From assembly GCF_013141915.1 (NCBI RefSeq), contig NZ_SROX01000018.1:62001-126000 (forward strand): a stretch of 64,000 nucleotides of DNA. The letters run 5' to 3'. The notes beneath the pieces are model-generated. The model did not search any database. It saw only the letters and a program-made list of their open reading frames with translations, and had not been told where the DNA came from. A program made the position numbers and the translations under genes. Positions 27,579 through 36,603 of this stretch are shown piece by piece (within the stretch, counting starts at the first letter, position 1; each line of letters opens with the position of its first letter). The stretch is from Cupriavidus necator (GTDB lineage Bacteria; Pseudomonadota; Gammaproteobacteria; Burkholderiales; Burkholderiaceae).

Positions 27579-28784
27579 ATGAACGATTCCGCATTATACG
27601 CGCAGGCCCTGCCCCCTGGCCCCGTCGATCCAGACACCCCGCTCGACCTGCTTGGTGGCATGACGCCTGCTGCATTCATGCGGGATATCTGGCATCGCAA
27701 GCCCTTGCTGATTCGACAGGCGGTTCCGGGAATTGTGCCGCCGGTGTCGCGCGATGCGCTTTTCGATCTCGCCGACCGCGACGATGTCGAATCGCGCCTG
27801 GTGACGCACTTCCGCAACCGCTGGAAGCTCGCGCATGGTCCATTTGCGCGCGAAAACCTGCCCGGCGTCAAGACCCGCCAGTGGACCCTGCTGGTGCAGG
27901 GCGTTAACCTCCACGATGCCGCCGCGGCGGAACTGATGAGCCGCTTCCGTTTCGTCCCCGACGCCCGCCTTGACGATGTGATGATCAGCTACGCCACCGA
28001 CGGCGGCGGTGTCGGCCCGCACTTCGATTCCTATGATGTGTTCCTGCTGCAAGTCTCGGGCCGGCGCCGCTGGCGCATTTCGTCACAGGCCAGCCTCGAA
28101 CTGATTCCCGACATGCCGCTGAAGATTCTTGCCGACTTCAGCGCCGAGCAGGAATGGGTGCTGGAACCCGGCGACATGCTGTATCTGCCCCCGCAATATG
28201 CGCACGACGGTATTGCCGAGGGCGAATGCATGACCTGCTCGATCGGTTTCCGCGCGCCCGCGTATCGTGAATTGGCCGGGCACTTCCTGGCCTGGTTGTC
28301 AGAAACGGTGGAAGACAACGAAGATCTCGGCGGCCGTTATGCCGATGCCGGCGAGCGCGCCGTGACACGCCCCGCGCAATTGCCTGCCGGCATGGCCAAG
28401 GCGGTGGCGGAACGGCTCAAGGCGCTGCAATGGAACAGCCAGATGGTGTCGGAATTCCTCGGCAGCCATCTGTCCGAACCCAAACCTGGCGTTGAATTTG
28501 CAGAGATCGCTGACCTGCCGTTGCGCCGTTATGCGACACTGGCGTCCCGGCATGGGGTGGTGCTGGCTCCGGCATCGATTGCGCTTTACGACCGGACCAA
28601 TTTTTTCCTGAATGGCGAAGCCTACGAGCCGCCGGCTGAATTGATGCCGTGGCTGAAGAAGCTGGCCGATAATCGGCGGCTTAGTGCCCAGGAAGTTGAG
28701 ACCTGTGCCGCCCTGCCTGACCTGATGGAAACCTTCCACCACTGGACCCTGGAGGGATGGCTGCAATTGGGGCCGCCGCTGTAA
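27579..28784 (+). CDS. RoxA/YcfD-type cupin oxygenase (ribosomal protein arginine hydroxylase)
   Basis: A 401-residue JmjC-like 2-oxoglutarate/Fe(II) oxygenase of the RoxA family; E. coli YcfD hydroxylates an arginine of ribosomal protein L16. Iron ligands are visible as H148 and D150 (GVGPHFDSYDVF) and H209 (QYAHDGIAEGE). The flanking WRVG-like strand reads GRRRWRISSQ and the RAPAYREL segment agrees with the family. The N-terminal dimerisation/winged-helix order also matches. The start at 27579 is needed to include the conserved PLDLLGG segment, yet no ribosome site is seen and only 11 bp separate it from the slyD start on the other strand. The target is inferred from homology, not from context. 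Confidence 0.9.
   Translation: MNDSALYAQALPPGPVDPDTPLDLLGGMTPAAFMRDIWHRKPLLIRQAVPGIVPPVSRDALFDLADRDDVESRLVTHFRNRWKLAHGPFARENLPGVKTRQWTLLVQGVNLHDAAAAELMSRFRFVPDARLDDVMISYATDGGGVGPHFDSYDVFLLQVSGRRRWRISSQASLELIPDMPLKILADFSAEQEWVLEPGDMLYLPPQYAHDGIAEGECMTCSIGFRAPAYRELAGHFLAWLSETVEDNEDLGGRYADAGERAVTRPAQLPAGMAKAVAERLKALQWNSQMVSEFLGSHLSEPKPGVEFAEIADLPLRRYATLASRHGVVLAPASIALYDRTNFFLNGEAYEPPAELMPWLKKLADNRRLSAQEVETCAALPDLMETFHHWTLEGWLQLGPPL
27593..27598 (-). promoter_or_regulatory. -10 box of slyD, inside the divergent oxygenase gene
   Basis: TATAAT on the minus strand, 26 bases before the TTG start of slyD, giving a leader of about 19 bases with GGAG. It lies inside codons 5-7 of the RoxA-like gene on the other strand. 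No good -35 is seen at 16-18 bp. Confidence 0.55.
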
Positions 28785-28820
28785 TAATGCGTAACATTGC
28801 GAATCAGCAAATTTCGGCGC

Positions 28821-28849
28821 TACACAAGCCGGGAAAACGCGGATATAAT
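28821..28849 (+). promoter_or_regulatory. Promoter of the Ala/Pro lipoprotein gene
   Basis: A perfect TATAAT lies at 28844-28849, with TACACA at 28821-28826 as a weak -35 (17 bp spacer). Transcription from about 28856 would give a leader of roughly 125 bases before the ATG at 28983. Confidence 0.55.
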
Positions 28850-28923
28850 CGTTGGCTGGCTAGTACTGTGGACCACTGCATATGTCGGCACCCGGGAGGG
28901 CCTAATTTTGCAGTTCAAGAGCG

Positions 28924-28941
28924 ATAATTACCGGTAATTAT
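28924..28941. promoter_or_regulatory. 18-bp perfect palindrome in the lipoprotein leader
   Basis: ATAATTACCGGTAATTAT is its own reverse complement, flanked by GCGAT and ATCGC as a second, offset pair of arms. It sits about 70 bases after the predicted transcription start and 41 bases before the ATG. It is AT-rich in a GC-rich genome. It could be a dimeric repressor's operator or an RNA hairpin. Confidence 0.5.
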
Positions 28942-28982
28942 TCATCGCCTGTTTTTCGTTATTACAAGTTAAAGGACGAACA

Positions 28983-29225
28983 ATGAAGAAGTCTCTCCTG
29001 ATCGCATCGCTGCTGGCCGCTGTTGCTCTCGCTGCTTGCGGCAAGAAGGAAGAAGCTGCCGCTCCGGCCGCTGACACGGCTGCTCCGGCTGCTACCGCTC
29101 CGGCTGCTGAAGCTTCGGCTCCGGCTGCTGAAGCCCCGGTTGCTCCGGCTGCTGAAGCCTCGGCCCCGGCTGCTGACGCCTCGGCTCCGGCTGCTGACGC
29201 TTCGGCTCCGGCCGCCAAGCAGTAA
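28983..29225 (+). CDS. Small Ala/Pro-repeat lipoprotein
   Basis: An 80-residue protein with a basic start (MKKS), a hydrophobic core and a lipobox LAAC with the lipidated cysteine at residue 19, then GKKEE. The rest (about 55 residues) is low complexity, built of seven-residue-like units such as APAAEAS and APAADAS; the DNA shows 18-bp near-repeats. No enzyme domain can be present. AAAGGA precedes the ATG. A strong promoter, a long leader and a strong terminator point to a high-level single-gene transcript. Similar Ala-rich lipoproteins occur in Burkholderiaceae without known function; a periplasmic spacer or envelope role is a guess. Confidence 0.85.
   Translation: MKKSLLIASLLAAVALAACGKKEEAAAPAADTAAPAATAPAAEASAPAAEAPVAPAAEASAPAADASAPAADASAPAAKQ
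28994..29219 (+). repeat. Short tandem codon repeats inside the lipoprotein gene
   Basis: Imperfect 6- to 18-bp units made of GCTCCGGCTGCT, GAAGCTTCG and GACGCCTCG recur through the gene. They encode the APAA(E/D)AS peptide repeat. Such arrays are prone to length change between strains. Confidence 0.7.
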
Positions 29226-29241
29226 TCGGTTTCTCACCGAT

Positions 29242-29273
29242 AAAAAAACCGGCCTTCGGGCCGGTTTTTTTTT
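29242..29273 (+). terminator. Terminator of the Ala/Pro lipoprotein gene, probably bidirectional
   Basis: AAAAAAACCGGCC, a CTTCGGG-type tetraloop region, then GGCCGGTTTTTTTTT. The stem has a T run on each strand, so it can stop transcription of the lipoprotein gene and of the minus-strand gene that ends at 29316. Confidence 0.93.
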
Positions 29274-29315
29274 GGGGCGCGCCACCGCGTGGTCCTGCCC
29301 GGGTGCGCCCGCCCT

Positions 29316-30104
29316 TCAGGCCCGTACCGCCTGCCATGCCAGGCCTTCATCCTGGTCCGCCACCAGCACGTCGCTCGGCCTGGCGCCCAAGGCGGCCGCC
29401 AAGGCACCGGTGGCCAGTTCACGCGTATTGTTCTGCTTGCTCAGATGGGCCGCTACCACGCGGTTCAGCCCGTCATGGGCTACCTGCGCCAGGATGCTGG
29501 CCGCCACTTCATTGGCCAGGTGGCCAAAGTCGCCGCCGATGCGCCGCTTGAGCGAGGCCGGATAGACGGAATTGCGCAGCATCTCGCGGTCATGATTGCA
29601 TTCCAGCACCAGTGCATCCACGCCCGCCAGGCGCGCGGTCACATAAGGCGTTTCCATGCCCGCATCGGTAAGCACGCCGAGCCGCGCGTGCCCGTCCGAC
29701 AGCACGAACTGCACCGGCTCGCGCGCGTCGTGCGGCACCGTGTAGGGCAGCACCTGCAAGCCGCCGATGGCGAAGCCATGGTCGGCGCAGCAAACCCGGA
29801 CGTCGGCCACATCGGCACCGCGCAGGCGCGAGGTGGCCAGCCAGGTACCGTGGCTGGTATAGACCGCCAGGCGATGGCGCGCGGCAAACGCATAGGCAGA
29901 ACCGACATGATCGCCATGCTCGTGCGTGACCAGCACCGCGTCGAGCTGGTCCGGCGTGACACCCAAGCGCTCCAGGCGCCGGGCCGTCTCGCGGATGCCA
30001 AAGCCGCAGTCCAGCAGCACGCGGGTAGTGGTGGTGTCTTCGCGGGATTCGATCAGCAGCGAGTTGCCCTCGCTGCCGCTGCCGAGGAAGGCGAAGCGCA
30101 TCAT
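29316..30104 (-). CDS. Metallo-beta-lactamase-fold hydrolase
   Basis: A 262-residue MBL-fold protein of the YycJ/PhnP-like group, probably a nuclease or phosphodiesterase of the cytoplasm. It starts MMRFAFLGSGSEGNSLLIE, with the zinc motif VTHEHGDHVGSA (HxHxDH) near residue 60, followed by further ligands in LTDAGMET and LECNHD, and ends in the AAHLSKQNNT segment typical of this group. GGAGGG lies upstream of the paired ATGs at 30104 and 30101. It is the last gene of the dapA-bamC run, 67 bp after bamC. The substrate is unknown. Confidence 0.88.
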   Translation of the reverse strand: MMRFAFLGSGSEGNSLLIESREDTTTTRVLLDCGFGIRETARRLERLGVTPDQLDAVLVTHEHGDHVGSAYAFAARHRLAVYTSHGTWLATSRLRGADVADVRVCCADHGFAIGGLQVLPYTVPHDAREPVQFVLSDGHARLGVLTDAGMETPYVTARLAGVDALVLECNHDREMLRNSVYPASLKRRIGGDFGHLANEVAASILAQVAHDGLNRVVAAHLSKQNNTRELATGALAAALGARPSDVLVADQDEGLAWQAVRA

Positions 30105-30171
30105 GGCTGCGCCCTCCCCGCCAGGCACCGGCCAGGATGGCCGGCTGGCAAGCCAGCAATCATGCGCCGGC

Positions 30172-31401
30172 TCAGTGCAGTTGCTCGTCGAGCAGCGACA
30201 GGATGCGCTTGCCGACCTCGCCGTTCTCGGGCTGGCCGGCATCGTTGAGCACCGTCACCAGCGTGCCGCTGCCCGTGCCCTTGAGCGAGACGCGGTACTT
30301 CTTGGCGGTCTTGGGATCGTCCGGCTTGGTGAACAGCTTTGAGAAGAAGCCGCGGTTGTCGACGGTGTTGCGCGGGTCGACATAGCGCACGAAATACAGC
30401 CCTTGCGCGCGATCGCGGTCTTCAACGGTAAAGTTCACGCGATCCAGCGACAGGCCCACCGAGCGCCAGGCGCGATCGAACGGCTCGGGCAACTGCAGCG
30501 CGGGGGCACCGTTGACCTGCGCCAGGTACGACTTGTTCGGCGTAGCGGCGGCGGTGGCGTCGGCAGCGGTGCCGGCGGCTGCGGCCGCCCCGTCAGTGGC
30601 GGCGGCGTTGCCAGCCGGCGCCGGGTTCTTGGCCATGCGGTCGGCCTGCTCCTTCTGCACGCCCAGGCGCTGGGCCAGGCGCGACAGGAATTCGGCCTCC
30701 AGCTCAGGATCGGCCGGGCGCGGGGTCCACACCGTGCTCGACTTGTCGATGCCGGTCAGCTGTTCCTGCGCACCGCGGTGGCTGATGAAGACTTCCAGCG
30801 TGCCGTTCTGCGAGCGCTCGACTCTGGTGCGGAACTTGTCGCGCTCCGAGGTCGAGTACAGGCCATCGAACACCTTGCCGATGGTATTGCGGATGATGTC
30901 CTGCGGGATCTTGGCGCGATTTTCGGCCCAGTCGGTTTCCATGATGCCGGTCTCGGGCGAGTCCTGCACCAGCAGGAAACCGCTTTCCTGCCAGAAGCCG
31001 CGCAGTTGTTGCCACAGCTGGTCGCCGCGCATGCCGTTGCTGATCACCAGCCAGCGCTGGTTGCCGTCGCGTTCCATGCGGATGCCCTGCGCCGAGGGCA
31101 GTACGTTCTCGGTCGGCGATTGCTCGCGGACCTTGGTGGCCTGGCTGTAGGTCGACAGCGTCGAGGTGCCGTTCGCATCAGGCACCGAATAACGGCGGTC
31201 GCCTTCCAGCTTGGTCAGGTCGGGCGGCACGTCCAGCGTGGGGGTGCGCTTCGAGGCCGACGACTTGTAGTCGATCTTGTCGGGCTGCATGGCCTCGTTG
31301 ATGCTGCTGCAGCCGGTCATCACACCGACGGCGAGTACGGGCACAACCAGGGCGGCGCGGCGGACTTGCGTCGTGCCGCGGCGGTTAAGCTTCAGTTTCA
31401 T
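30172..31401 (-). CDS. bamC: Outer membrane protein assembly factor BamC
   Basis: A 409-residue lipoprotein of the BAM complex, which inserts beta-barrels in the outer membrane. Signal and lipobox are at the start (GVMTGCSS, C31). An extended N-terminal stretch YKSSASKRTPTLDVPPDLT binds BamD in the family. Two helix-grip (NlpB) domains follow, joined by a low-complexity Ala-rich linker near residues 255-290. The start is ATG 31401; a GTG two codons earlier is possible. The place directly downstream of dapA (49 bp) is conserved in many proteobacteria and secures the call. Confidence 0.93.
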   Translation of the reverse strand: MKLKLNRRGTTQVRRAALVVPVLAVGVMTGCSSINEAMQPDKIDYKSSASKRTPTLDVPPDLTKLEGDRRYSVPDANGTSTLSTYSQATKVREQSPTENVLPSAQGIRMERDGNQRWLVISNGMRGDQLWQQLRGFWQESGFLLVQDSPETGIMETDWAENRAKIPQDIIRNTIGKVFDGLYSTSERDKFRTRVERSQNGTLEVFISHRGAQEQLTGIDKSSTVWTPRPADPELEAEFLSRLAQRLGVQKEQADRMAKNPAPAGNAAATDGAAAAAGTAADATAAATPNKSYLAQVNGAPALQLPEPFDRAWRSVGLSLDRVNFTVEDRDRAQGLYFVRYVDPRNTVDNRGFFSKLFTKPDDPKTAKKYRVSLKGTGSGTLVTVLNDAGQPENGEVGKRILSLLDEQLH

Positions 31402-31450
31402 TGACACGCAATCCTAGTAGATAAGGCGGACAGCAGGACGCCGCGAAAAA

Positions 31451-32335
<885 letters not shown>

Positions 32336-32472
32336 AACGTTAGGGAATTCGGGATGCGAATAACGGGATTGTACCGGAACCGCCGGCCGCTTCGACCGCT
32401 GCCCGGACAGGGGTTGATACCAACTGTTTCAACGCGTGCGGCGCCGTTCGCGCCGACAGCGCGGCGCACCGC

Positions 32473-33051
32473 TCAGGGATCGAGCCGGTAGCGTGGCGGC
32501 GCGGCCGCCCCGGCGGCCGCTGTCGCCTCGCGCACCGCACATAGGCGCTGCACGAAGGCTGTTTTCGGCACTTCCACCAGGCCGTCTTCATATGCAACCA
32601 CCCGCAGCCCCTGTTCGCGCGCCACGTCGAGCAACTCGCCAGGGCGCAGCAGGAAATCCGGCCGCGACGGCTTGCCGACGGTCTCGTTGCCGGCGGCGAA
32701 GGTTTCATAGATCCAGCAACCGCCCGGCGCCAGCGCGGCCGCCAGGTGCGGCCATAGCGGCCGGTGCAGGTAGTTGGTGACGACGATGGCGTCGAACGGC
32801 GCCTCGCCGGCCAGCGGCCACACGCCCTGCTCCAGGTCGGCCACCCGCCCGGCCACACCGGCCGGCAGGCCGGCAATGGCGTCGGCATCGCGGTCGAGCG
32901 CCAGCACCTGGTGGCCGCGCGCGGCCAGCCAGGCGGCATGGCGCCCGCTGCCGCAGGCCAGGTCCAGCACGCGCGCGCCCGGGTGCAGCAGGTGGGCCCA
33001 GCGCGTGACCCACGCGGAGGGGGTGGCAATGCCGGCGTGCGACAACGTCAT
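32473..33051 (-). CDS. Class I SAM-dependent methyltransferase
   Basis: A 192-residue Rossmann-fold methyltransferase (Methyltransf_11/TehB-like). Motif I reads VLDLACGSGRHAAWLA, followed by the acidic ALDRD loop. FDAIVVTNYLHRPLW is motif IV/post-I and WIYETFAAGNE comes later. The cap regions are short, so it may act on a small molecule. The start is 10 bp after the M50 protease stop, indicating co-transcription. The substrate is not predictable. Confidence 0.88.
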   Translation of the reverse strand: MTLSHAGIATPSAWVTRWAHLLHPGARVLDLACGSGRHAAWLAARGHQVLALDRDADAIAGLPAGVAGRVADLEQGVWPLAGEAPFDAIVVTNYLHRPLWPHLAAALAPGGCWIYETFAAGNETVGKPSRPDFLLRPGELLDVAREQGLRVVAYEDGLVEVPKTAFVQRLCAVREATAAAGAAAPPRYRLDP

Positions 33052-33061
33052 GGCAGCCCCG

Positions 33062-33727
33062 TCAATTGAGCAATACCATGATCGGGCGCAGCAGCAGCTC
33101 GATCAGGGACATCAGCGCATTGACCACCGGCGTCATCCAGATCGTGGTGATCACGCCCGCGGCGACCAGCGCCAGCACCACGAAAATGCCGTAGGGCTCG
33201 ACGCGGGCTACCGCGCGCGCAATCCCTTGCGGCAGCAGCGCGGTCAGCACGCGGCCGCCATCCAGCGGCGGCACCGGGAACAGGTTGAAGGCGGCCACTA
33301 CCAGGTTGACGCGCACGCCGGCTAGCGCCATCTCGCCGAAAAACGGCTCGCGCACGCCGCCCCAGGTCAGGCCGATCGCCAGCAGCACCCAGACGAAGGC
33401 CTGCACCACATTGCTGGCGGGACCCGCCAGCGCCACCCACATGCCATGCCAGCGCGGGTTGCGCAGGCGCTCGAACACCACCGGCACCGGCTTGGCGTAG
33501 CCGAACACGAACTGGCCGCTGGTCATGATGTACAGCAGCAGCGGCACGGCGATGGTGCCGATGGGGTCGATATGGCGGATCGGGTTCAGGCTGACGCGCC
33601 CGAGTGCATAGGCGGTGTTGTCGCCGAACACCTTGGCCACGTAGCCGTGCGAGGCCTCGTGCAGCGTGATGGCGAACAGCACCGGCAGGGCATAGACCGC
33701 GAAGGTCTGGATAAGGGAGGAATCCAT
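33062..33727 (-). CDS. Site-2-protease-family membrane metalloprotease (M50)
   Basis: A 221-residue integral membrane protein with about five to six hydrophobic segments. The zinc motif HEASH (H23, E24, H27) lies in the first transmembrane helix and the third ligand in FPVPPLDGGRVL in a later one. It is the short form without a PDZ domain, so it is not RseP. An open frame extends upstream, but the ATG at 33727 fits the first helix. Its neighbours in a minus-strand run are a Sua5-type gene upstream and a methyltransferase downstream. Its protein substrate is unknown. Confidence 0.9.
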   Translation of the reverse strand: MDSSLIQTFAVYALPVLFAITLHEASHGYVAKVFGDNTAYALGRVSLNPIRHIDPIGTIAVPLLLYIMTSGQFVFGYAKPVPVVFERLRNPRWHGMWVALAGPASNVVQAFVWVLLAIGLTWGGVREPFFGEMALAGVRVNLVVAAFNLFPVPPLDGGRVLTALLPQGIARAVARVEPYGIFVVLALVAAGVITTIWMTPVVNALMSLIELLLRPIMVLLN

Positions 33728-33803
33728 GAGCGCTATTGTAGCGGCCCGCCGGCGCCCGGGCGCACGCTGATGCACCCGACTGAAAGCGCGGCGGCGCTGC
33801 CGG

Positions 33804-34427
33804 TCAGAGGCCGAAGCGAGCGATGTCGCCGCGGCCCGCGCGGACCAGTTCCGGCTCGCCGCCCGTCAGGTCGATCACCGTGGTCGGCTGCGCCGGGGCC
33901 GGGCCGCCGTCCACCACCAGGTCGAGCTGCTTTTCCAGCCGTGCGCGGATTTGGGCCGGGTCGTTGAGCGGTGCCTCGTCGCCCGGCAGCTGCAGCGTCG
34001 CCGAGATCAGCGGCTCGCCGGTTTCGCCCAGCAACGCCAGCGGGATGGCATGCTCGGGCACGCGCACGCCGATGGTCTTGCGCGCCGGGTGCGACAGCCG
34101 CCGTGGCACTTCCTTGGTCGCTTCCAGGATAAACACGTACGGGCCCGGCGTGGCGCCCTTGAGCCAGCGGTACTGCCGGTTGTCGACGCGGGCAAAGTTG
34201 CCGAGTTCGGACAGGTCGCGGCACATCAGCGTCAGGTGGTGGCGGTCGTCGATGCCACGCAGCCGGCGCAGGCGCTCGACCGCGGCCTTGTCGTCGAGCC
34301 GGCACGCCAGCGCATAGCTGGAGTCGGTCGGCAGCGCGATCAGCCCGCCTTTCTGCAGGATCTGGGCCGCCTGCTTGACCAGGCGCGACTGCGGGTTGAG
34401 CGGATGGATCTCAAAGTACTGGGACAT
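33804..34427 (-). CDS. Sua5/YciO/YrdC-type L-threonylcarbamoyladenylate synthase
   Basis: A 207-residue YrdC-fold protein, closest to YciO. Seen motifs: GLIALPTDSSYALACRLDD with the family PTDT-like site as PTDS, KAAVERLRRLRGIDDRHHLTL in two halves, and TIGVRVPEH followed by ISATLQLPGDE. The KxR/SxN residues of true TsaC are partly changed, so it may be a YciO paralogue rather than the essential t6A enzyme. The gene lies between a PHP phosphatase and an M50 protease on the minus strand, an arrangement often seen for yciO with yciV/trpH. Confidence 0.88.
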   Translation of the reverse strand: MSQYFEIHPLNPQSRLVKQAAQILQKGGLIALPTDSSYALACRLDDKAAVERLRRLRGIDDRHHLTLMCRDLSELGNFARVDNRQYRWLKGATPGPYVFILEATKEVPRRLSHPARKTIGVRVPEHAIPLALLGETGEPLISATLQLPGDEAPLNDPAQIRARLEKQLDLVVDGGPAPAQPTTVIDLTGGEPELVRAGRGDIARFGL

Positions 34428-34496
34428 GGACCAGGGAGCGGAGTCGGATCAAACGGAGCGGCATCCGGGGTCTGGCCCCGGCCAGGCGGGGCGCGC

Positions 34497-35342
34497 CTAC
34501 CAGTCGTGCCAGACCGGTGTGACCGTGGGCGGCAGCGGCGGCAGCTTGCCGAGCTCCACCCGGCCTTCGCCGGGGCCGTGAAAGTCAGTGCCGCGCGAAG
34601 CCATCAGCCCGTAGTGCCGCGCCACTTCGGCGTAGCGGCGGTACTGGTCGGGCGTATGGCTGCCGGTCACCACCTCGACCGCGCCGCCGCCCAGCGCCGT
34701 GAATTCATCGAACAGCGCGTCGTGCTGGGTGTCGGTGTAGTGGTAGCGGCCCGGGTGCGCCATCACCGCGATGCCGCCGGCCGCGCGGATCCAGCGCACC
34801 GCTTCGCCCAGGCTGGCCCAGCGGTGCCCGACATAGCCGGGGCGGCCCTCCGACAGGTACTCGCTGAAGACATCGCCGATGGTGGCGCAACGGCCCCGGT
34901 CGACCAGCCATCGCGCGAAATGCGTGCGCGAGATCAGGTCCGGATTGCCCACGTACTGCAAGGCGCCTTCATAAGCCCCGGTGATGCCCACTCTGGCCAG
35001 CGCGTCCGCGATGTCGCGCGCGCGCCGCGCCCGGCCCGAGCGGGTCTCGGTCAGGCCATCGATCAGTTCCGGGCAGAACGGGTCGATCTGCAGGCCGACG
35101 ATATGCACGGTCTGCCCCGCCCATGTCACCGAGATCTCGACGCCCGGCACATAGCGCATGCCGAATTCTTCGGCGGCGGCGCGTGCCTCGGCCTGCCCGC
35201 CCAGCTCGTCGTGGTCGGTCAGCGCCCAGAACGCAACCCCCGCGTCGCGGGCGATCTGCGCCACGGCGCGCGGCGCGAGCGTGCCGTCGGAAACGGTGGA
35301 ATGGCAATGCAGGTCGGCATTGATGGCGTGGGCGTTTTGCAT
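34497..35342 (-). CDS. PHP-domain phosphoesterase (YciV/RnmAM type)
   Basis: A 281-residue PHP-domain protein like E. coli YciV (now RnmA/TrpH), which removes nucleotides or phosphates from 5' ends of small RNAs or from 3',5'-bisphosphates. The metal motifs are ADLHCHSTVSDG, ALTDHDELGG, VPGVEIS, MAHPGRYH and GTDFHGPGE. It is the first gene of the seven-gene minus-strand run to 29316. The upstream 168 bp separate it from the divergent reductase gene. Confidence 0.92.
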   Translation of the reverse strand: MQNAHAINADLHCHSTVSDGTLAPRAVAQIARDAGVAFWALTDHDELGGQAEARAAAEEFGMRYVPGVEISVTWAGQTVHIVGLQIDPFCPELIDGLTETRSGRARRARDIADALARVGITGAYEGALQYVGNPDLISRTHFARWLVDRGRCATIGDVFSEYLSEGRPGYVGHRWASLGEAVRWIRAAGGIAVMAHPGRYHYTDTQHDALFDEFTALGGGAVEVVTGSHTPDQYRRYAEVARHYGLMASRGTDFHGPGEGRVELGKLPPLPPTVTPVWHDW

Positions 35343-35510
35343 GGGGGCATTCTACTCCGGTCGCCCCTGGCCTGCGTGGCGCCGGCGCAGCCGGCAGCCC
35401 GCGCAAAGCCATGCCGGCAACGCTGGCGTCGGCGGAAAGCCGGTGGGTGCGGGGTATAGTCGGGCTTTGCACCGTCGATTCGCGGGCACATGGCGTGCCT
35501 GCCATGCCCC

Positions 35511-36584
35511 ATGCCCATCGCTACCCCTGCTGCCGCCCCCGTCACCGCCACCGACGTACTGATCGTGGGTGCCGGTCCGGTCGGCCTGTTCGCTGCCTTC
35601 CAGGCTGGCGTGCTAGGCCTGAAATGTGAGCTGATCGATGTGCTCGACCGCGCCGGCGGCCAGTGCACCGAGCTCTATCCCGAGAAGCCGATCTACGACA
35701 TTCCCGCCGTGCCGGGATGCCTGGCGCAGGAGCTGGTGGACCGGCTGCTGGAGCAATGCGCCCCCTTCGACTTCCCGATGCACTTTGGCCAGCGTGCCGA
35801 AAGCGTAGCGGAAATCCCGGCGCCGGAAGGCCGTGCCGGGCACGAACGCCTGCTGGTGACGACCGACGGCGGCAAGCGCTTCGAGGTCGCCGCGGTGCTG
35901 GTCTGCGCCGGCGCCGGCGCGTTCGCGCCGCAACGCGTAGCGCTGCCGGAGGCCCCGGCGCTGGAGGGCCGCCACGTACACTACGCGGTGCGTGATGTGT
36001 CGCACTTCGCGGGCAAGCGCGTGATCGTGGCCGGCGGCGGCGACTCGGCCCTGGACTGGGCGCTGGCGCTGCGCAAGGTCGCCGCGCGGGTGACGCTGCT
36101 GCACCGGCGCGAAGGCTTTCGCGCCGCGGACGGCACCGTGGCCGAGATGCGCAGCGCGGTGGCCGCGGGCGAGATGGACTTCGTGGTCGGCATGCTGGGG
36201 GCGCTCCGCACTGCTGGCGACGGCGGCACGCTCAGCGAAGTCGAAGTGCGTACCCGCGATGGCAGCGCCGTACTGCCGGCCGAGGAACTGGTGGCCCTGT
36301 ACGGCCTGGTGTCCGAGCCCGGCCCGATCGCGCAGTGGGACCTGGATATGCGCGCGGGCCGCATCCTGGTCGACACCACCACCTATGAAAGCTCGCGCCG
36401 CGGCATCTTTGCCGCGGGCGATATCGCGTTCTACCCCAACAAGCAAAAGCTGATCCTGTCAGGCTTCCACGAGGCCGCGCTGGCGCTGCGCCGCGCCTAC
36501 CATTACGCGTTCCCGGAAAAGGCGCTGGTGCACGTGCACACCAGCAACAACGCCGCGCTGAAGGAAAAGCTGACGCACGCCTGA
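35511..36584 (+). CDS. Ferredoxin-NADP(+) reductase, thioredoxin reductase-like
   Basis: A 357-residue FAD- and NADPH-binding flavoprotein of the TrxR-like ferredoxin-NADP reductase type. FAD Rossmann motif GAGPVGLFAAFQAG with the GGQCTELYPEKPIYDIP segment; NADPH motif VIVAGGGDSALDWAL; second FAD motif GIFAAGDIAFYPNKQKLI. It lacks the redox CxxC of thioredoxin reductase. The C-terminal tail ends with HTSNNAALKEKL, the extension typical of this FNR class. It supplies electrons to or from ferredoxin/flavodoxin. The ATG at 35511 was chosen, since the frame's first seven codons upstream are not conserved. Confidence 0.93.
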   Translation: MPIATPAAAPVTATDVLIVGAGPVGLFAAFQAGVLGLKCELIDVLDRAGGQCTELYPEKPIYDIPAVPGCLAQELVDRLLEQCAPFDFPMHFGQRAESVAEIPAPEGRAGHERLLVTTDGGKRFEVAAVLVCAGAGAFAPQRVALPEAPALEGRHVHYAVRDVSHFAGKRVIVAGGGDSALDWALALRKVAARVTLLHRREGFRAADGTVAEMRSAVAAGEMDFVVGMLGALRTAGDGGTLSEVEVRTRDGSAVLPAEELVALYGLVSEPGPIAQWDLDMRAGRILVDTTTYESSRRGIFAAGDIAFYPNKQKLILSGFHEAALALRRAYHYAFPEKALVHVHTSNNAALKEKLTHA

Positions 36585-36603
36585 GCGAACGCAGGCGCCG
36601 GTA

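Noticed and set aside
28962..29337. Arg/Ser-rich open frames on the minus strand over the lipoprotein gene
   Set aside because: They are reverse readings of the Ala/Pro codon repeats. No start signal or family match, and the terminator lies within them.
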